Positions 39,471 through 51,600 of a stretch of 64,000 bases of DNA are shown in pieces. Each line of letters begins with the position of its first letter. Positions within the stretch are counted from its first letter, which is position 1. The notes below the pieces were generated by a model. It worked only from the letters and a program-made list of their open reading frames with translations. It was not told where the DNA came from and ran no database searches. A program made the position numbers and the translations under genes. This DNA comes from Dirofilaria immitis (lineage: Eukaryota > Nematoda > Chromadorea > Rhabditida > Onchocercidae), in assembly GCA_024305405.1 (NCBI GenBank), contig JAKNDB010000104.1, positions 930,001 through 994,000 on the forward strand, written 5' to 3'.

Positions 39471-42400
39471 TCAGGCGACGAGATAAGGTGCTCTAAGGGC
39501 AATAGTTAAGGAGGTGATAGCAATCACTATAGAAAATAAAATTAAACCAATCCTATCAACAACCATAGCTGCAAATCGCCATTCATTTGCAATTCGTTTT
39601 TCTTCGATCATATCATCGGTCTTCTCACGAATATCCTTAATCCAAAATAATTTTATACAGAATAATCTAAATCACTGAATAGATTTTAACAAAATTAAAA
39701 AACTTTGGCAACTATTTTTCAAAATTAAAGTAAAGAAACAAAAGAATAAGAAATTAATTTATTCATTAAGTAATTAAATTAATATATGAATTAATCAAAA
39801 TTACATAATTCTAGTCAAAATTTACAATGAATTAATCAAAATTACATACAAAATAATCCTAAGCATATTTTTGAAAGAGAGACAAAGCAAGAGAGATGAA
39901 AAGAGAGAGGAAGGAAAGAAAAATGCAAACCTTAACGTGCTTATGAATACGATCAAGTACATTCAAACGTTGTAATAGATGTTGATCATGTTTTCCATAT
40001 TGAGTAAGCTTCAACTGGAAAATTAAACTTTGAAAATTTTCCCGCAATGTATTACCGATTTTTGAATTACCCGCACATGTCCATCATCCTGAAACTATTG
40101 CACTGTATCACAGATATCATAAAAATTTTTCATATGAATGTAAAAGAAAAGAAACATTTGAGGGAAAGAATTTTTGGAAAATTTAACGATAATATTTGAA
40201 ATTACCAATTCATATGCCTCCGGAAAGTGATTGGAATTTCAATTTTCATGGAGATTTGATGTCAGAAAATCCAAAATTAATTAACCTATACATTTATCCT
40301 TTGCCATTATGTATTGTTTCCGAACTCTAGCTTTAGAGGAGTAATTTTAAAATTTCAAAGAATTTAAGCAAAAACAAACGTAAGTAAAAGCGGTTCGATC
40401 ATCTTCATTTCTATTCTTCCGACCTTTCCAACCTTGTTTAATTGTTTCTAATGTATTTTCACGTTTTGGTTGTTTCATGCGCAAAACAAAAGGTGCCCAT
40501 TCCAACAATATATATCGCATCTTTTTTAAAAAGAAAACAAATGTAAATTTATTTAATTTTAAATTTTAAAAGAAACTTGCAACCACATTTACGGCATAAT
40601 ATTAATTTAAATCAATTGAAATTTAGAATTCAAATTGATTTTATATCAAATTTTTATCTTTAACATTGAAAATTAAAAACGATATGATTTTTTTGACTAA
40701 ACTAAAATGTTACTAAATTTTGAGAATTGAATTTATTACTTAAATTTAAGAAAAATATACCCAAAAATTCATTCTCATCTGCGTATCCGGATTTCGAAAA
40801 TGAACAGCCTGCACATAAACGGTAAATGATGTAGCTGCCACCGATATAGCCATGCAACTCAGAAAAAATATTCCTGAGAAAGAACACAGTTAGAAAGTCA
40901 TTATCACATTTTTACAAAAGATCAATCACTTTTTTTTTATTAGAATACAATTTCAGTTCTTTATCTTTTCTAAATTACACATATTTATGAGCAAAAACGG
41001 CGTTGAAATCATTAGGATATGATAAAAAGAAAAAATCGAAATGAAATCTGATTTGAAATCAACCCTATAATAAATATATAGCAATTAAGAAATTTACCTA
41101 GCAATGGTACTGCTTCGGAAGTAAGTGGCGTCATCTCGTTCATTAATGTCATAAATATGCAAATAGCGAGTGATACCGAAATTTGTAAGCCTATCTTTTC
41201 ACAGGTATCCGGACTGAGGGTAAATCCAAGTACAATTAATATTAATGTCATCATACAAGGCATTATCAAATTGAATGCGTAGTAACTGAAAGGCAGTGCA
41301 TCAAAATAGTGTATATGTAACACATCGGAATATTATAATTTCAATAAAATTACTAATTATAAATAAAAGGTAGCAGTTATTTTTAAAAAATTGCTAATTT
41401 AAATGAGAAGGCAAAAAACTGTTTAAAAGAATTATTCATTCTAATGATAAATATTAAATATATCAAATAAGAGGATAAATTAATCGAAGTTATACAATCA
41501 ATTGTTTATCTATTTAGATCAATTCTATTATTATACTTCATACATCTTTTGAATAATAATATATAGATTCACATGAAATTTTGTTCAAGGGAGTAGAGTG
41601 TTGAAGGAAAGCAATATTGATCGATTTCTGACATCACTAAAGTCTTTTTATCAGTAAGATTTGAATCACAATTATAAAAAAATGACGAATAAACCTTTTT
41701 ATGCATCAATCTAATAATGCAAAGACATTTAAACATACAGTGTTCTCCTTTTAAGATGAATAAAGAAGCGAACATCTGGATATGGTTCTGGACAACACTC
41801 GTAAAACTTTTCATTTCTTTGCTCCCAGGTTTCTAAAAGTTGAATTTATTCTGATGCAAACAGTGATTTAGTCTTGCGTTTATTGCACGCTTGTATTTTC
41901 TGATACGGATACTGTAAATGTCGATTATATATAATTATAAATTGATAATTTTTAATTTAAAAAATTTTTAGCAATGAATGTAAGAAAGGAACTTTACTAC
42001 TTACTGATAATAATCCATTCTCCATTTTCGATAAAATCCGACATATCGAAATCACCCGGTTGAAGATCTATTTCACGACCGCTAAATGACCAAGAACCGA
42101 ACTATAGACAATATATTTTTTTCTTTTTTAGTTTTATTTTTGTTTAGTTTTTTTCTTATGCCTTATTGAAACAGAAAAAATAAAAAAATTGAATAAGGGT
42201 CGAGCCTAACCTAATGAATGTGTAAAAAGTTGCTCGTATAATTTTAATTCAAAAATATAAAAATTTTTAAGTAAAAAGAAGTTGGTCTTAAATCATCAAA
42301 TTAATTAAGTCTTTCAAGTAATTGCATCAAATTAACCTTCAGAAAGCAGACTTGTTCATCGAATGGAAACCAATAAATATCAATTTTACATGAAATTTTG

Positions 42401-43243
42401 AAAATTCCCGGTGGTATCCACGTTATTGAACCATCGTTATAACTGATAGCATTCACTTTAAATGTGCTATCAAAAGCAGAATCAACACTGAAATATTGAT
42501 AAGTGATTCAAGAAGTGATAACTGAGATATGTGTTAAAATGGAAATCCTAGAAATATTGGTTGAACATTTTTATTTTACAATTATTTGTTCTAAATTTAA
42601 ATTTTCATTTCAGGACATAAAGAACACACGTCACTAAGAGAATTTCCTGGCTTCAAGTATTGTAAATTGCCAATGAGGCAGGCATAATTTTGTTTATGAT
42701 AAGGCTAAGTTTGGATAAAAAAATTGTTAAATTTTAGTATAAAGATGATATACCTATTATAGAGTAAAATATCGGGCTGCCAAATTGAGCCAGCCGGATG
42801 TCTTAAATCCGTTATATTTTCATATTCTAATGGATCCCAACGTAGTTTTATATCTTTCCAATTATATTTCAGCCATGCATTTATCTCCAACTTTTCTTCC
42901 CGTTCATTCTACAATTTTCTTAAAAAGTGTGAAATAATCAAACATTTTATAAGCGCGGTATCGTTTTTTTCTTTCCTTACTGCTGTGCTGATGGATAGAT
43001 ATATTGATTGGATTAAAAATTCGAAATAAATAACGCGTATAAATTTATTATAACTTTAAATTAAAACCGAAATCGCACCAAATCGATAATTTGTTGAAAA
43101 ATGACTCCAAGTGTCACAACTACTGGATCTTCACTTCGTTCCACCGGTCGCTCTAATGGATTATAATCATGCATCAAATCATTCCGTAGTCTCAGTTCAG
43201 GTGATGTTGTAACAAATGTGACGTGCAATAGCAGTAGTATCAT
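39471..43243 (-). CDS. Nicotinic acetylcholine receptor alpha-type subunit (ACR family)
   Basis: A pentameric Cys-loop cation channel subunit. Ten exons, all phases consistent, 450 residues: 43243-43079, 42908-42754, 42487-42337, 42101-42005, 41832-41739, 41285-41098, 40873-40761, 40520-40380, 40014-39931, 39635-39471. A signal peptide ([14 protein letters not shown]) is followed by [12 protein letters not shown], loop [11 protein letters not shown], and a Cys-loop with 13 residues between its cysteines (around [11 protein letters not shown]). The adjacent cysteines in [12 protein letters not shown] mark an alpha subunit. M1 ([10 protein letters not shown]) precedes M2 in [17 protein letters not shown], with Glu at -1', Leu at 9' and Glu at 20', predicting cation selectivity. 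M3 and M4 follow, with a short cytoplasmic loop of about 100 residues. The M2 sequence is closest in memory to the nematode ACR-16-group subunits near ACR-9/10/11; the exact orthologue is uncertain. Confidence 0.95.
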
Positions 43244-43568
43244 GCTTACAAATTTAAATTTCAATTGAAGTTAGAACTAAGACTTTGCTTGTTTAGAATT
43301 AGCTCCGTTTCATCCATTTTTCTGAAACGACTGGAATTTGCAATATATTTAGCTGAGAATATTTTTGTGCCTTTAAAAACTTGCGTTTTAGCTTCTTTTG
43401 ACTAGTGATTTTTTATGGATAAATAAATATTTCAACATTTTTAATATTTTTATTTAATTTAATTTAGTAAAATACAATCTTTATTATTGTTAGTCTTAAT
43501 TTTTTTTAATTTTAAGAAATATTAAAAGCAAAATTCATATAGAAATAAGAAGGAAAAGAACTATTAAT

Positions 43569-43680
43569 GTTATTTATCATTATTATTGTTAGTAATATTA
43601 TTATTATTATCATTATTATTATCATTATCTGCTATTATTATTTTATTAAATATTATTATTATCATTATTATTATTAAGTA
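43569..43680. repeat. ATT/ATC trinucleotide microsatellite
   Basis: Imperfect run of ATT with interspersed ATC units. Confidence 0.85.
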
Positions 43681-43967
43681 TAAATCAATAAGACAATAAT
43701 AACAAAACCAAACTACCGAATTGATTATATTTGATGCATTCGATAAATGAATTTGTGCAATAAAAAAATAATCTTTCATTTATAATTTTGGCTTAAGAAA
43801 TAAATAATTTTAATAGTAAAAATAAAGGCATCAGTTAGCAAAAAATGGAAACATCAAATGGAAAAAGCAAAGAAATGGAATGGCAAAGTAACATCTGATA
43901 AGTTTAGATAAAGCCAGTTAAAGCAACAACAAATGATGATCAGATAGTGAAAGAATTTGAAGGATTC

Positions 43968-44090
43968 ACATCTATCGAAGAATTTGAAGAATTCACGAAA
44001 TATAGAGAAGGAACATCTATTAAAGAATTTGAAGAATTCATGAAATGTAGAGAAGGGACATCTATTAAAGAATTTGAAGAGGAATTTCAA
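43968..44090 (+). repeat. 45-bp tandem repeat, about 2.7 copies, possibly coding
   Basis: Units begin at 43968, 44013 and 44058. The plus strand reads openly as a charged repeat of the form TSIKEFEEFMKCREG, and the open frame runs from about 43920 to TGA 44096-44098. No supportable start or splice site was found, so it is a possible remnant of a repeat-protein gene or a non-coding minisatellite. The antisense frame gives only Phe-rich low-complexity sequence. Confidence 0.6.
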
Positions 44091-45080
44091 ACATTATGAA
44101 AGTGGAAGAATCATTTCAATAAGCTATTAGATAAAAGTTATAAATAGGAACGAACAAAAGGGATTTAATGAGGACAGACATAAACTTGTTGGCTAAATAG
44201 AATGGCTGTTATTTAGAAAAGAAAGCATTATTAATGGAAAAACGAAAAGCATTCGTGTGTACGGATAGATCGATAAGGCTTAGGAACCGAACTGAGAAGC
44301 GATGATGTAGCGAAGGAAGGAGCTATTTTGCATCATTTGAACTTTCTCTCCAAATTTTATAAAGGATAGTAAGGCAAAGAAAAGAAATTTAAAATATATT
44401 TACATTTACTAAGCCTAAAAATTGATACCAAAGATTTCGTAAAGAAATGATAGAAGTGATTAATTAAATTTTCTTTAATTATTATCAACACTATACAGCT
44501 GAAGCAATCAGATATCAGTTTTCTATGAATATGATAAATAATTCACTTTACCATCCTCTCTTTAACTATATTAACTAATATAAAATCAATTTATAAGCTA
44601 TTGGTATAAAGCCAAAATTTTTTATTCATAATATTAAATTTATAACATGAAAGATATACGTCTTCGTCGTGAAAATATCTCTGTCTGTATGCATGTTTAG
44701 TAAATAAGGATCAATTCTATCATACGTAATATGTTTGATAAAATTATCAAATATTTTTCTGTAATAATTACTAATCGATAATCGATCTGAAGAGATGCAG
44801 CAAGTTCTTTTTGTACGATGAAGGTATACATTGATCAATTCGTCAACGAATTGATCAATGAAAAATCAATAATATTTCCATCTTACTGCAGGTTATTTGT
44901 CCATATTTGTTGTATTGATAAATATTGATTTTTAATCGTTCGTTAATGTTGTCAGTCACAGTGATATTTATTGTCAGGGGTAGAAGATGGCAGAGGAAGG
45001 TGACATGGTTGATGAAAAAGTGCTTTGAAAAGCATATTTTCCTGATCACCCGATGATTTAATATTCCGAAATAAACTTAG

Positions 45081-48000
45081 CCAATTATGTGCTTTATATC
45101 TAGGTGGAATATGGACGACTGTACCATGTCAACAAATTCATGTCACTATACAAAAGTTAGTTCAATATTTTATGAAATATTTCCATGATATTTATTAGTA
45201 GATTATAATTTAATCCGATTTAAACGGAAGTTTTAGCAGTTTCTTATGCATGAAATGTCTGATCATTGATAGATTCATTTCGAAATGATTTAAGCTTATT
45301 TACCACAAAATAATTTACTTTAAAATTAATTTCATGTTGCTTTGAAATGTTTTGAAACTGTCACTCTGAAATAATTCATAGGACTAGGTTAACTAATTTC
45401 AATTTATCTCACATAGAATTGTCATTTATTAAGTTATTAATTTTGAACTTTTCAGAATTTTAAGTTTGAAATTTTGGATTAAAATTAGATTTCGATTAAT
45501 TCCATTAGAAATTATTTTGTTGAATTAATTAAAGTTTTATATTTATTATAAATATAACTGATAACATATACAGAGGCGGATCAAACAACAAAATTTTTAT
45601 GGTCAAATTGCCATATGGAATGAAAGCTAAGAGTAACGAACCAGAAAAGCAATTCTTCGCATCTACGAAAATCTCAGCGAAGAGTACGAATTACCCGAAG
45701 GCGTTATCACTGCTGTATTAGCTGAACGGTTTTTGTTTACAAAATTATCTGTCACTTGAATTATCTTTACTTACATTATGGTTTTTGAATAATCATTTGA
45801 AATTATATTTATCTGAAAATCAGAAAATGATTTTAATATTATCTTTGCATAAGCTTAAGTTTTTGCAAAATAGCTACTGAAATGAATTGCAAGCATATTA
45901 GCATTTTTCTCATTTTCAATTTATCCTAATACTGGATTGTTTTGTATTTTGTAATTTCGCAGTAAGTAATTCGAAATAATTCGAAACTTTTTGAGCATTC
46001 TGAAACTATATGTAATGAAATTAAAATCATGTGTCTTTTGTCGTTTATTTTGGAATATTATAGGCATTTGGGCCCGCATTTATTAGGAATATTTCCCGGT
46101 GGACGCCTTGAAGAATATATTCCATCACGTCCACTTACCAATGACGAATATTGCAAACTATGGTTCGTAATTTTTAGTTTATGTGCTTGTTTATTTCCAA
46201 CTCTCCGAATGGTCATATGTTCAAAGAATTGTTAGGCTGAATAAGCAAGAAGAATTAGACGAGTCTCAAATTAATCATATTTGTTGTAGCACTGCACAAG
46301 AAGTTGGTCGAATTCTTGCAAGAGTACATTCGTTAGATATGCCAATCAATAAGACATATCGTTTGACACAATTTGCAGATGATATAATCAAAAACTTAAA
46401 AGGTTCAAGTCGATGGACAAAAAGTTATCCGATGAATACTGTTTTAGCGAAAGTTGATAAAAACTCGTAAGTTACAAAGTTATCTAATCTCTCTCAATCC
46501 TGGAAATCAAATGATAGATTATTCATAAATTGCGAAATCATCTGATTTCCAATCCTATTTCTTCATTATCATTATTAATCATTATAGTGCTTTTCATTTC
46601 ACTTGTATTTTTTATAAATCTCTAACGGTTATTTTTTTTTTTGCATTACATAAATGATATTAGTTATATTATTATAGTGCCCTAATCTTATCACGATTGA
46701 TCTCTTAGTAAAGGAATTGGAGATATGTAAGGAATGCTTGGCACAAAGTGGTAGTCCACTTGTTTTTAGCAATAATGATTTACACGTATGTTTGCAATTT
46801 TTCAAAATACAATTTATATTGGTTTCAATTAAAGTTGCAAGTTTTTAAAATTTGTAACTTTTGATTCAATTTGACCTCTTAATAAGCAGTTTTCCTTAAA
46901 AATAATATGCAGAACTATTAAACTATCAAATTTTTATGATGCTTGTGGTAAAAAAATTTTTATACTTATTTACCGAAGAAAATATAAAAATAAAAATAGA
47001 TTCATATCTATGAATATGGCTGTTATTATTATCGGTTTGTTTCATGCTTTTTTCTTATCCAACATTTTTAATATAATTACGGATAATTACAGCATCATGA
47101 TCAAAAATATGATATTAGTAAAGATGCGAACATAGCTTTTAGAATCACTTTGTATGTAACTTTGAAAATAAGTGATTTTTTCTGTTAAGCATCTATAAAA
47201 CAGCTTGTCGAAATATTTTGTGCATGATTTACAATTGCTTTTGCATTATTAACATTAGACATTTACGATATAAATTATTATCAGTTTATGGAAAAGTGAA
47301 TAATAAAATAAAATAAACTTTTTCTCTTATATTTTTGGGAAGGAAATTTACTTTTACGTGATGGTGTCAAAGTTACTGATCAGGGCTTTGTCGGACAAAA
47401 AGATGATAAGGATCCAATTGTTTTGATTGATTATGAATATGGCTGTTATTATCATCGGTTTGTTTTATGCTTTTTTCTTGTCTAATATTTTTAATATAAT
47501 TACGGATAATTACGGCATCATAATCAAAGAATGATATTAGTAAAGGCGTTAAACATAGCTTTTAGAACGACTTTATACGTAACTAATTCTTTCTTATATC
47601 CAAAACTTCCTATCTTTTTAGTTTAATAAAACTAGGATAGAATTCATAGCAAGAATACGAAGCAGAAATAAAGTGAGAATTAAAAGTTTTTGCATGATCA
47701 TGTAATATTGAAATAGTTAAATAGAAATATATAGAGGTTGCAGTATTGATAAAATTAGAATTAAAGATTTTTACGGAAGATTGCTAACCCATATAATTTA
47801 CGAAATACATTGACGCATTCTATATTTTTGCACCAGTCGTGAAAATTTCGAAAGAACTTTTACCTGTTAGCATACTTTAAAAGGGAAACCTATAATTAAC
47901 TGATATATCTTATCTTAGTGGCTTCGATCTATGTCATTACTGTGTCGAGTGTTGTCAACATAATGATGGAAAGGTATGGCCGTTCTATGAAATCAAGCAG

Positions 48001-48640
48001 AATCAATGGCCTAACGAAGAAATTCAACGTTTATATGTTAATACCTATATCGATGAAGCAAATAAAGTTAGTTTTCCTCTTTAACACTTACGTTATCTCT
48101 TACTTAAAAGTTGACATTTAACAAGCATGGGATGCATAAGTCTATAATGAGTTCAGAATGCATGACAACTGAAAATCATAGCATTGTCCTATCGAATTAT
48201 TAGTACTAAAATATAAAATAATAGTAGTAATGATATTAGAAAATAGTTTTGCGCAGATGTAAATGATTTATTTCAGTTCACAATTTATCAAATGATTTGA
48301 AAAAATAAATATGAAAAATTGTTTTGCGTAGTAATTGTAAACTATGTAAATGAATCATTTGAATTAAAGAGGATGGAAAATTATTCAGATTTGGCATAAG
48401 AACAGTGGAAAGAAAATACAATGTATTATTGATTTATCGAATGATCGCGAAGTAGCCGTTCAACGTTTATTAAACGAAATACGACAATTTGCAGCATTCC
48501 CGCAGTTGTTCTGGGCAATATGGTCATTTCAGCGGGCTGAAATTGACCAAGGAAATTTCGCTTATTTGGAATATGGATTTGATCGCTTAGCGATGTATTA
48601 TTACTGGAAACCGGAAATGTTGAAGTATTTGAGTCGATAG
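45081..48640 (+). CDS. Choline/ethanolamine kinase (with apparent lesions)
   Basis: Phosphorylates choline or ethanolamine with ATP, the first step of the Kennedy pathway. Exons: 45081-45155 (YLGGIWTTVP), 45574-45728, 46064-46162 (GIFPGGRLEEYIPSRPL), 46236-46466, 46678-46785, 47339-47457, 47919-48066, 48389-48640 (stop TAG). The Brenner/phosphotransferase region reads SNNDLHEGNLLL, and the second motif reads IDYEYGCYYHRGFDL. The C-terminus has FPQLFWAIWSFQRAEI. Oddities: the catalytic-motif His of HND reads Asn; one base appears missing at about 45642 (the frame changes between SNEP and RKAIL); exons 46466 and 46678 clash by one base; the acceptor expected at 47337-47338 is GG. The first exon was not found. 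It is either an unpolished functional gene or an early pseudogene; the long intact last exons favour the former. Confidence 0.85.
47009..47160 (+). repeat. Partial duplication of choline kinase exon end plus intron (upstream copy)
   Basis: About 150 bp closely matching 47432-47583. It carries a copy of the last 26 bases of exon 47339-47457 (TGAATATGGCTGTTATTAT) plus the following intron. In this copy the His codon before the donor is changed. It lies in the preceding intron. Confidence 0.9.
47432..47583 (+). repeat. Partial duplication within choline kinase gene (downstream copy)
   Basis: Partner of 47009-47160; contains the real exon end (YEYGCYYHR) and donor. The unit spacing is 423 bp. 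Confidence 0.9.
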
Positions 48641-51600
48641 AAGAGATTAGAATTTCCAGAGAATTCCGATCATTTTTTTATTTCTCAGAGAGGAAAATTA
48701 AAGACGATGTAACTCATCTTCTTATAATTAGTAATTTATTTGTATAATTAATTTCGGAACAGAAAAGAAACTTATTGAAAAGGAAAATGGATAAGAAATA
48801 TTATAGTTTCTTTTTCTTTTTTTTTTTTAAATCGAGCAAATTAAAAAGAACAACTTAAATTTGGTATCATACTACTCATAAATGATCGAGGCTATTATCT
48901 ATTTAACAAATTGATATCCGGAATAAATTAAAATCCTTGCATTGATAACACAATAATGTCTGATGTATAACAGATAGTAATAAGTGCAAACAATATATTT
49001 TAAAAAAATCAAAAGTTTTGAAATGGATCCAGCTGTGTAATGTGTCTATACGATTATTTCATCAAATCGATACTTCATTTTCACAAAAAGCAGAGGACAG
49101 AGTGAAAAACGTAGGCTAGCTATCGTGAAAATAAGATAATATGATGACATATTTATTCTTTTATTTTTACTCTTTAATTCTATCCTTCTTTTTTGTCCTT
49201 TCAGTGTTTGTCGACAAAAGTAATCTTCAAAAGATTTTCTTTATGCATATTTATTTGAATTTTTCTTCAATTTATTTTTCATTTTATTCTACTAATTATA
49301 GCATATGAATTATAAACATATGAGATTATGATTTTTGTTGTATTATTTGTTCAAATTATTCCAAATATCCATAAAAGTTCATTAATTAACTCAAGGTTAA
49401 ACGAATATTGATTTGTCACTTATTCATTTTCTGTAGTAGTAAAAGTTTAAATATCAATTATTCATAAAATGATAAGTTCCATGACGTCATTGTTATATCG
49501 TCTTGCTTATTCTAGCCTTATGCATGTGCATATGTAGTGGTAATGATAATGCTGAATTAGATTAACATTGCGATAATATGATAGCATATTTTCTGAAGAT
49601 TCTAAATCTGATTAATTAGCAGAAATAATAATAAATTGAAGAAAAGAAAAATAAATCGATGAACATTCGAAATTGTAAACTGAGTAAATGATACAGGAAA
49701 GTAATATAAGCCAAGCTGTTGATAAAGCCATATGTAATTAGTGGATAAATGGGTAAAGAAAAAAAAATTTGGTTGATATTAGATGAAAAACTTTGATCGA
49801 CCCTATTGGTTTTATAATTATACCAAATTCGGAGAGGAAAAGATCTGAATTGAATTTGAAATAGCAGCAGTAAAAGATAAGCTTTGCATTACTGCGATGC
49901 ATTTTCCCAACTCATTTCCCTCAAACTATTAAATATCTTAATCTTTTAATGTGAAAAGAATTTCATTCGTTTACAAAGGATGCATAATAGCTATGTGAAA
50001 TCTTTCTTTATTCATTTATTATGAATAAATGAATTGATTATTTGAAATGGAATAGTTTAATTCATTTTCTTTAATATAATTATTCTTAAATAATTATGTA
50101 TTATATAACGAAAATATCACTGATAGAAATGAAATATTTGAATTTAGATAAAAATGAAACTTATATTATTTTATTAGAATCATTAATTATCTAACATACT
50201 CATTTAGATAATACTGAATTAGATTAATTTAGGAAAGAATAGAATAATATGATATTTAAGAATTTATTTGTTATACTGTATTTCGTTTTAACAATATTAC
50301 TTGTTATACACGTAAAATTTCATTTATTATAATGAAATATTCCTAAATTTAATTAAATTTATATTTTGTTTTTGAATTAATTTATCTTATCAGTAAGAGC
50401 CAAAATTTATTCTTAAAAGATTCATTGAAAGATATAAAAAGAAAAAAGTATGATGGAAAGATAGTTTTTGTGAAATTGCTATTTTTAACATTTTTTGACA
50501 CAAAAACGAAATAGCTATCCAATAAAATTCTCATTCGTCATCTAATAGCTTTTTTCAAAAAAAATTTGTTTCTTTTAAAATCAATCAATAATTCCTATGT
50601 TTAAGCATTTCATTTTTTTAGACGACAAAAAGCAGAAATAGTTTATTTTGCATTATTCTTTGCAAAAGCTAATATTAAACAGAAAAGGAAAAGCGATGAT
50701 GAAAGACGCATAATGCTTATGATAATTTTCTTCTTTCCTGTCTTTACATAACTGAAAATTGATAAATTTAAGAAAATTCCATCTTTTCAAAGTTTTATAT
50801 TCTCTAAATGATAGTAGAAAGTGAAGCAAAAAACAACTGATAAGGTAGAGAGGACAATAGAAGAATGCGGGATGCAGGGAAGAAATTGGGAAAAAAAATT
50901 GATATCGCTATCATCAAATTATCTTTGTTTTATTCTGTTTTTAGCTTTCTTTCTAAATTTTATTTCATTTAGACGGATATTTCTTCTTCGGATACTTATT
51001 TCGATGAAATAATAAATTTCTGAACTTATTTAAAAATAAGTTCAGAAATTTAATATTTAGAAAAATTTCGAATTTGATTATTCAATTAGATATTTATATA
51101 TTTCAGTATTGCTTTTGAAAATCGTGATAGCATTAAATTCCCATTTCAATGGATTTTTTTTTCCATTAACATTTGAATGCTATTTTCATATTTTCTACTT
51201 CGATTATCTTTTCTCTCCTCTTCTTCTAATAGCATTCATTTGCATATATTTTAGTTTATCAAACTTTTCATTTCTATAAGCATTCATTTTACTATGACAA
51301 TTTTTCTATTATCAATAAAGGAAAGATTTTGAAATGAATTAAATTTATTACTTCTTAACATGCAAACTTTTTTACATCATGGTTTATACTGTATTAAAAT
51401 GGATTTATTTTTGTGTAATGAAAAGTGAATTTTATTATTGTCAAAAACTCCTTTCTGTTATAATAGGTAAAGATAAAAATAAATTTAACATCTATATTTA
51501 TTTAAGATAATATATGATGAAATAAATTTAATAAAAAAAACGAAGATTTTTGTATTTTTAAGTAATAGTAAAAGATACATCAGAAAATTAATAGAAATTA

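Larger units (their letters stand above)
43244..45080. other. Intergenic DNA between the receptor and choline kinase genes
   Basis: It contains an ATT-type microsatellite and a 45-bp tandem repeat (listed separately). The first exon of the choline kinase gene should lie at its right end; an ATG with an acidic reading (MAEEGDMVDEK) at about 44985 is a candidate but does not splice in phase. Confidence 0.45.

Noticed and set aside
43854..44090. Minus-strand Phe-rich open frame
   Set aside because: It is the shadow of the 45-bp repeat read backwards; composition is low-complexity.
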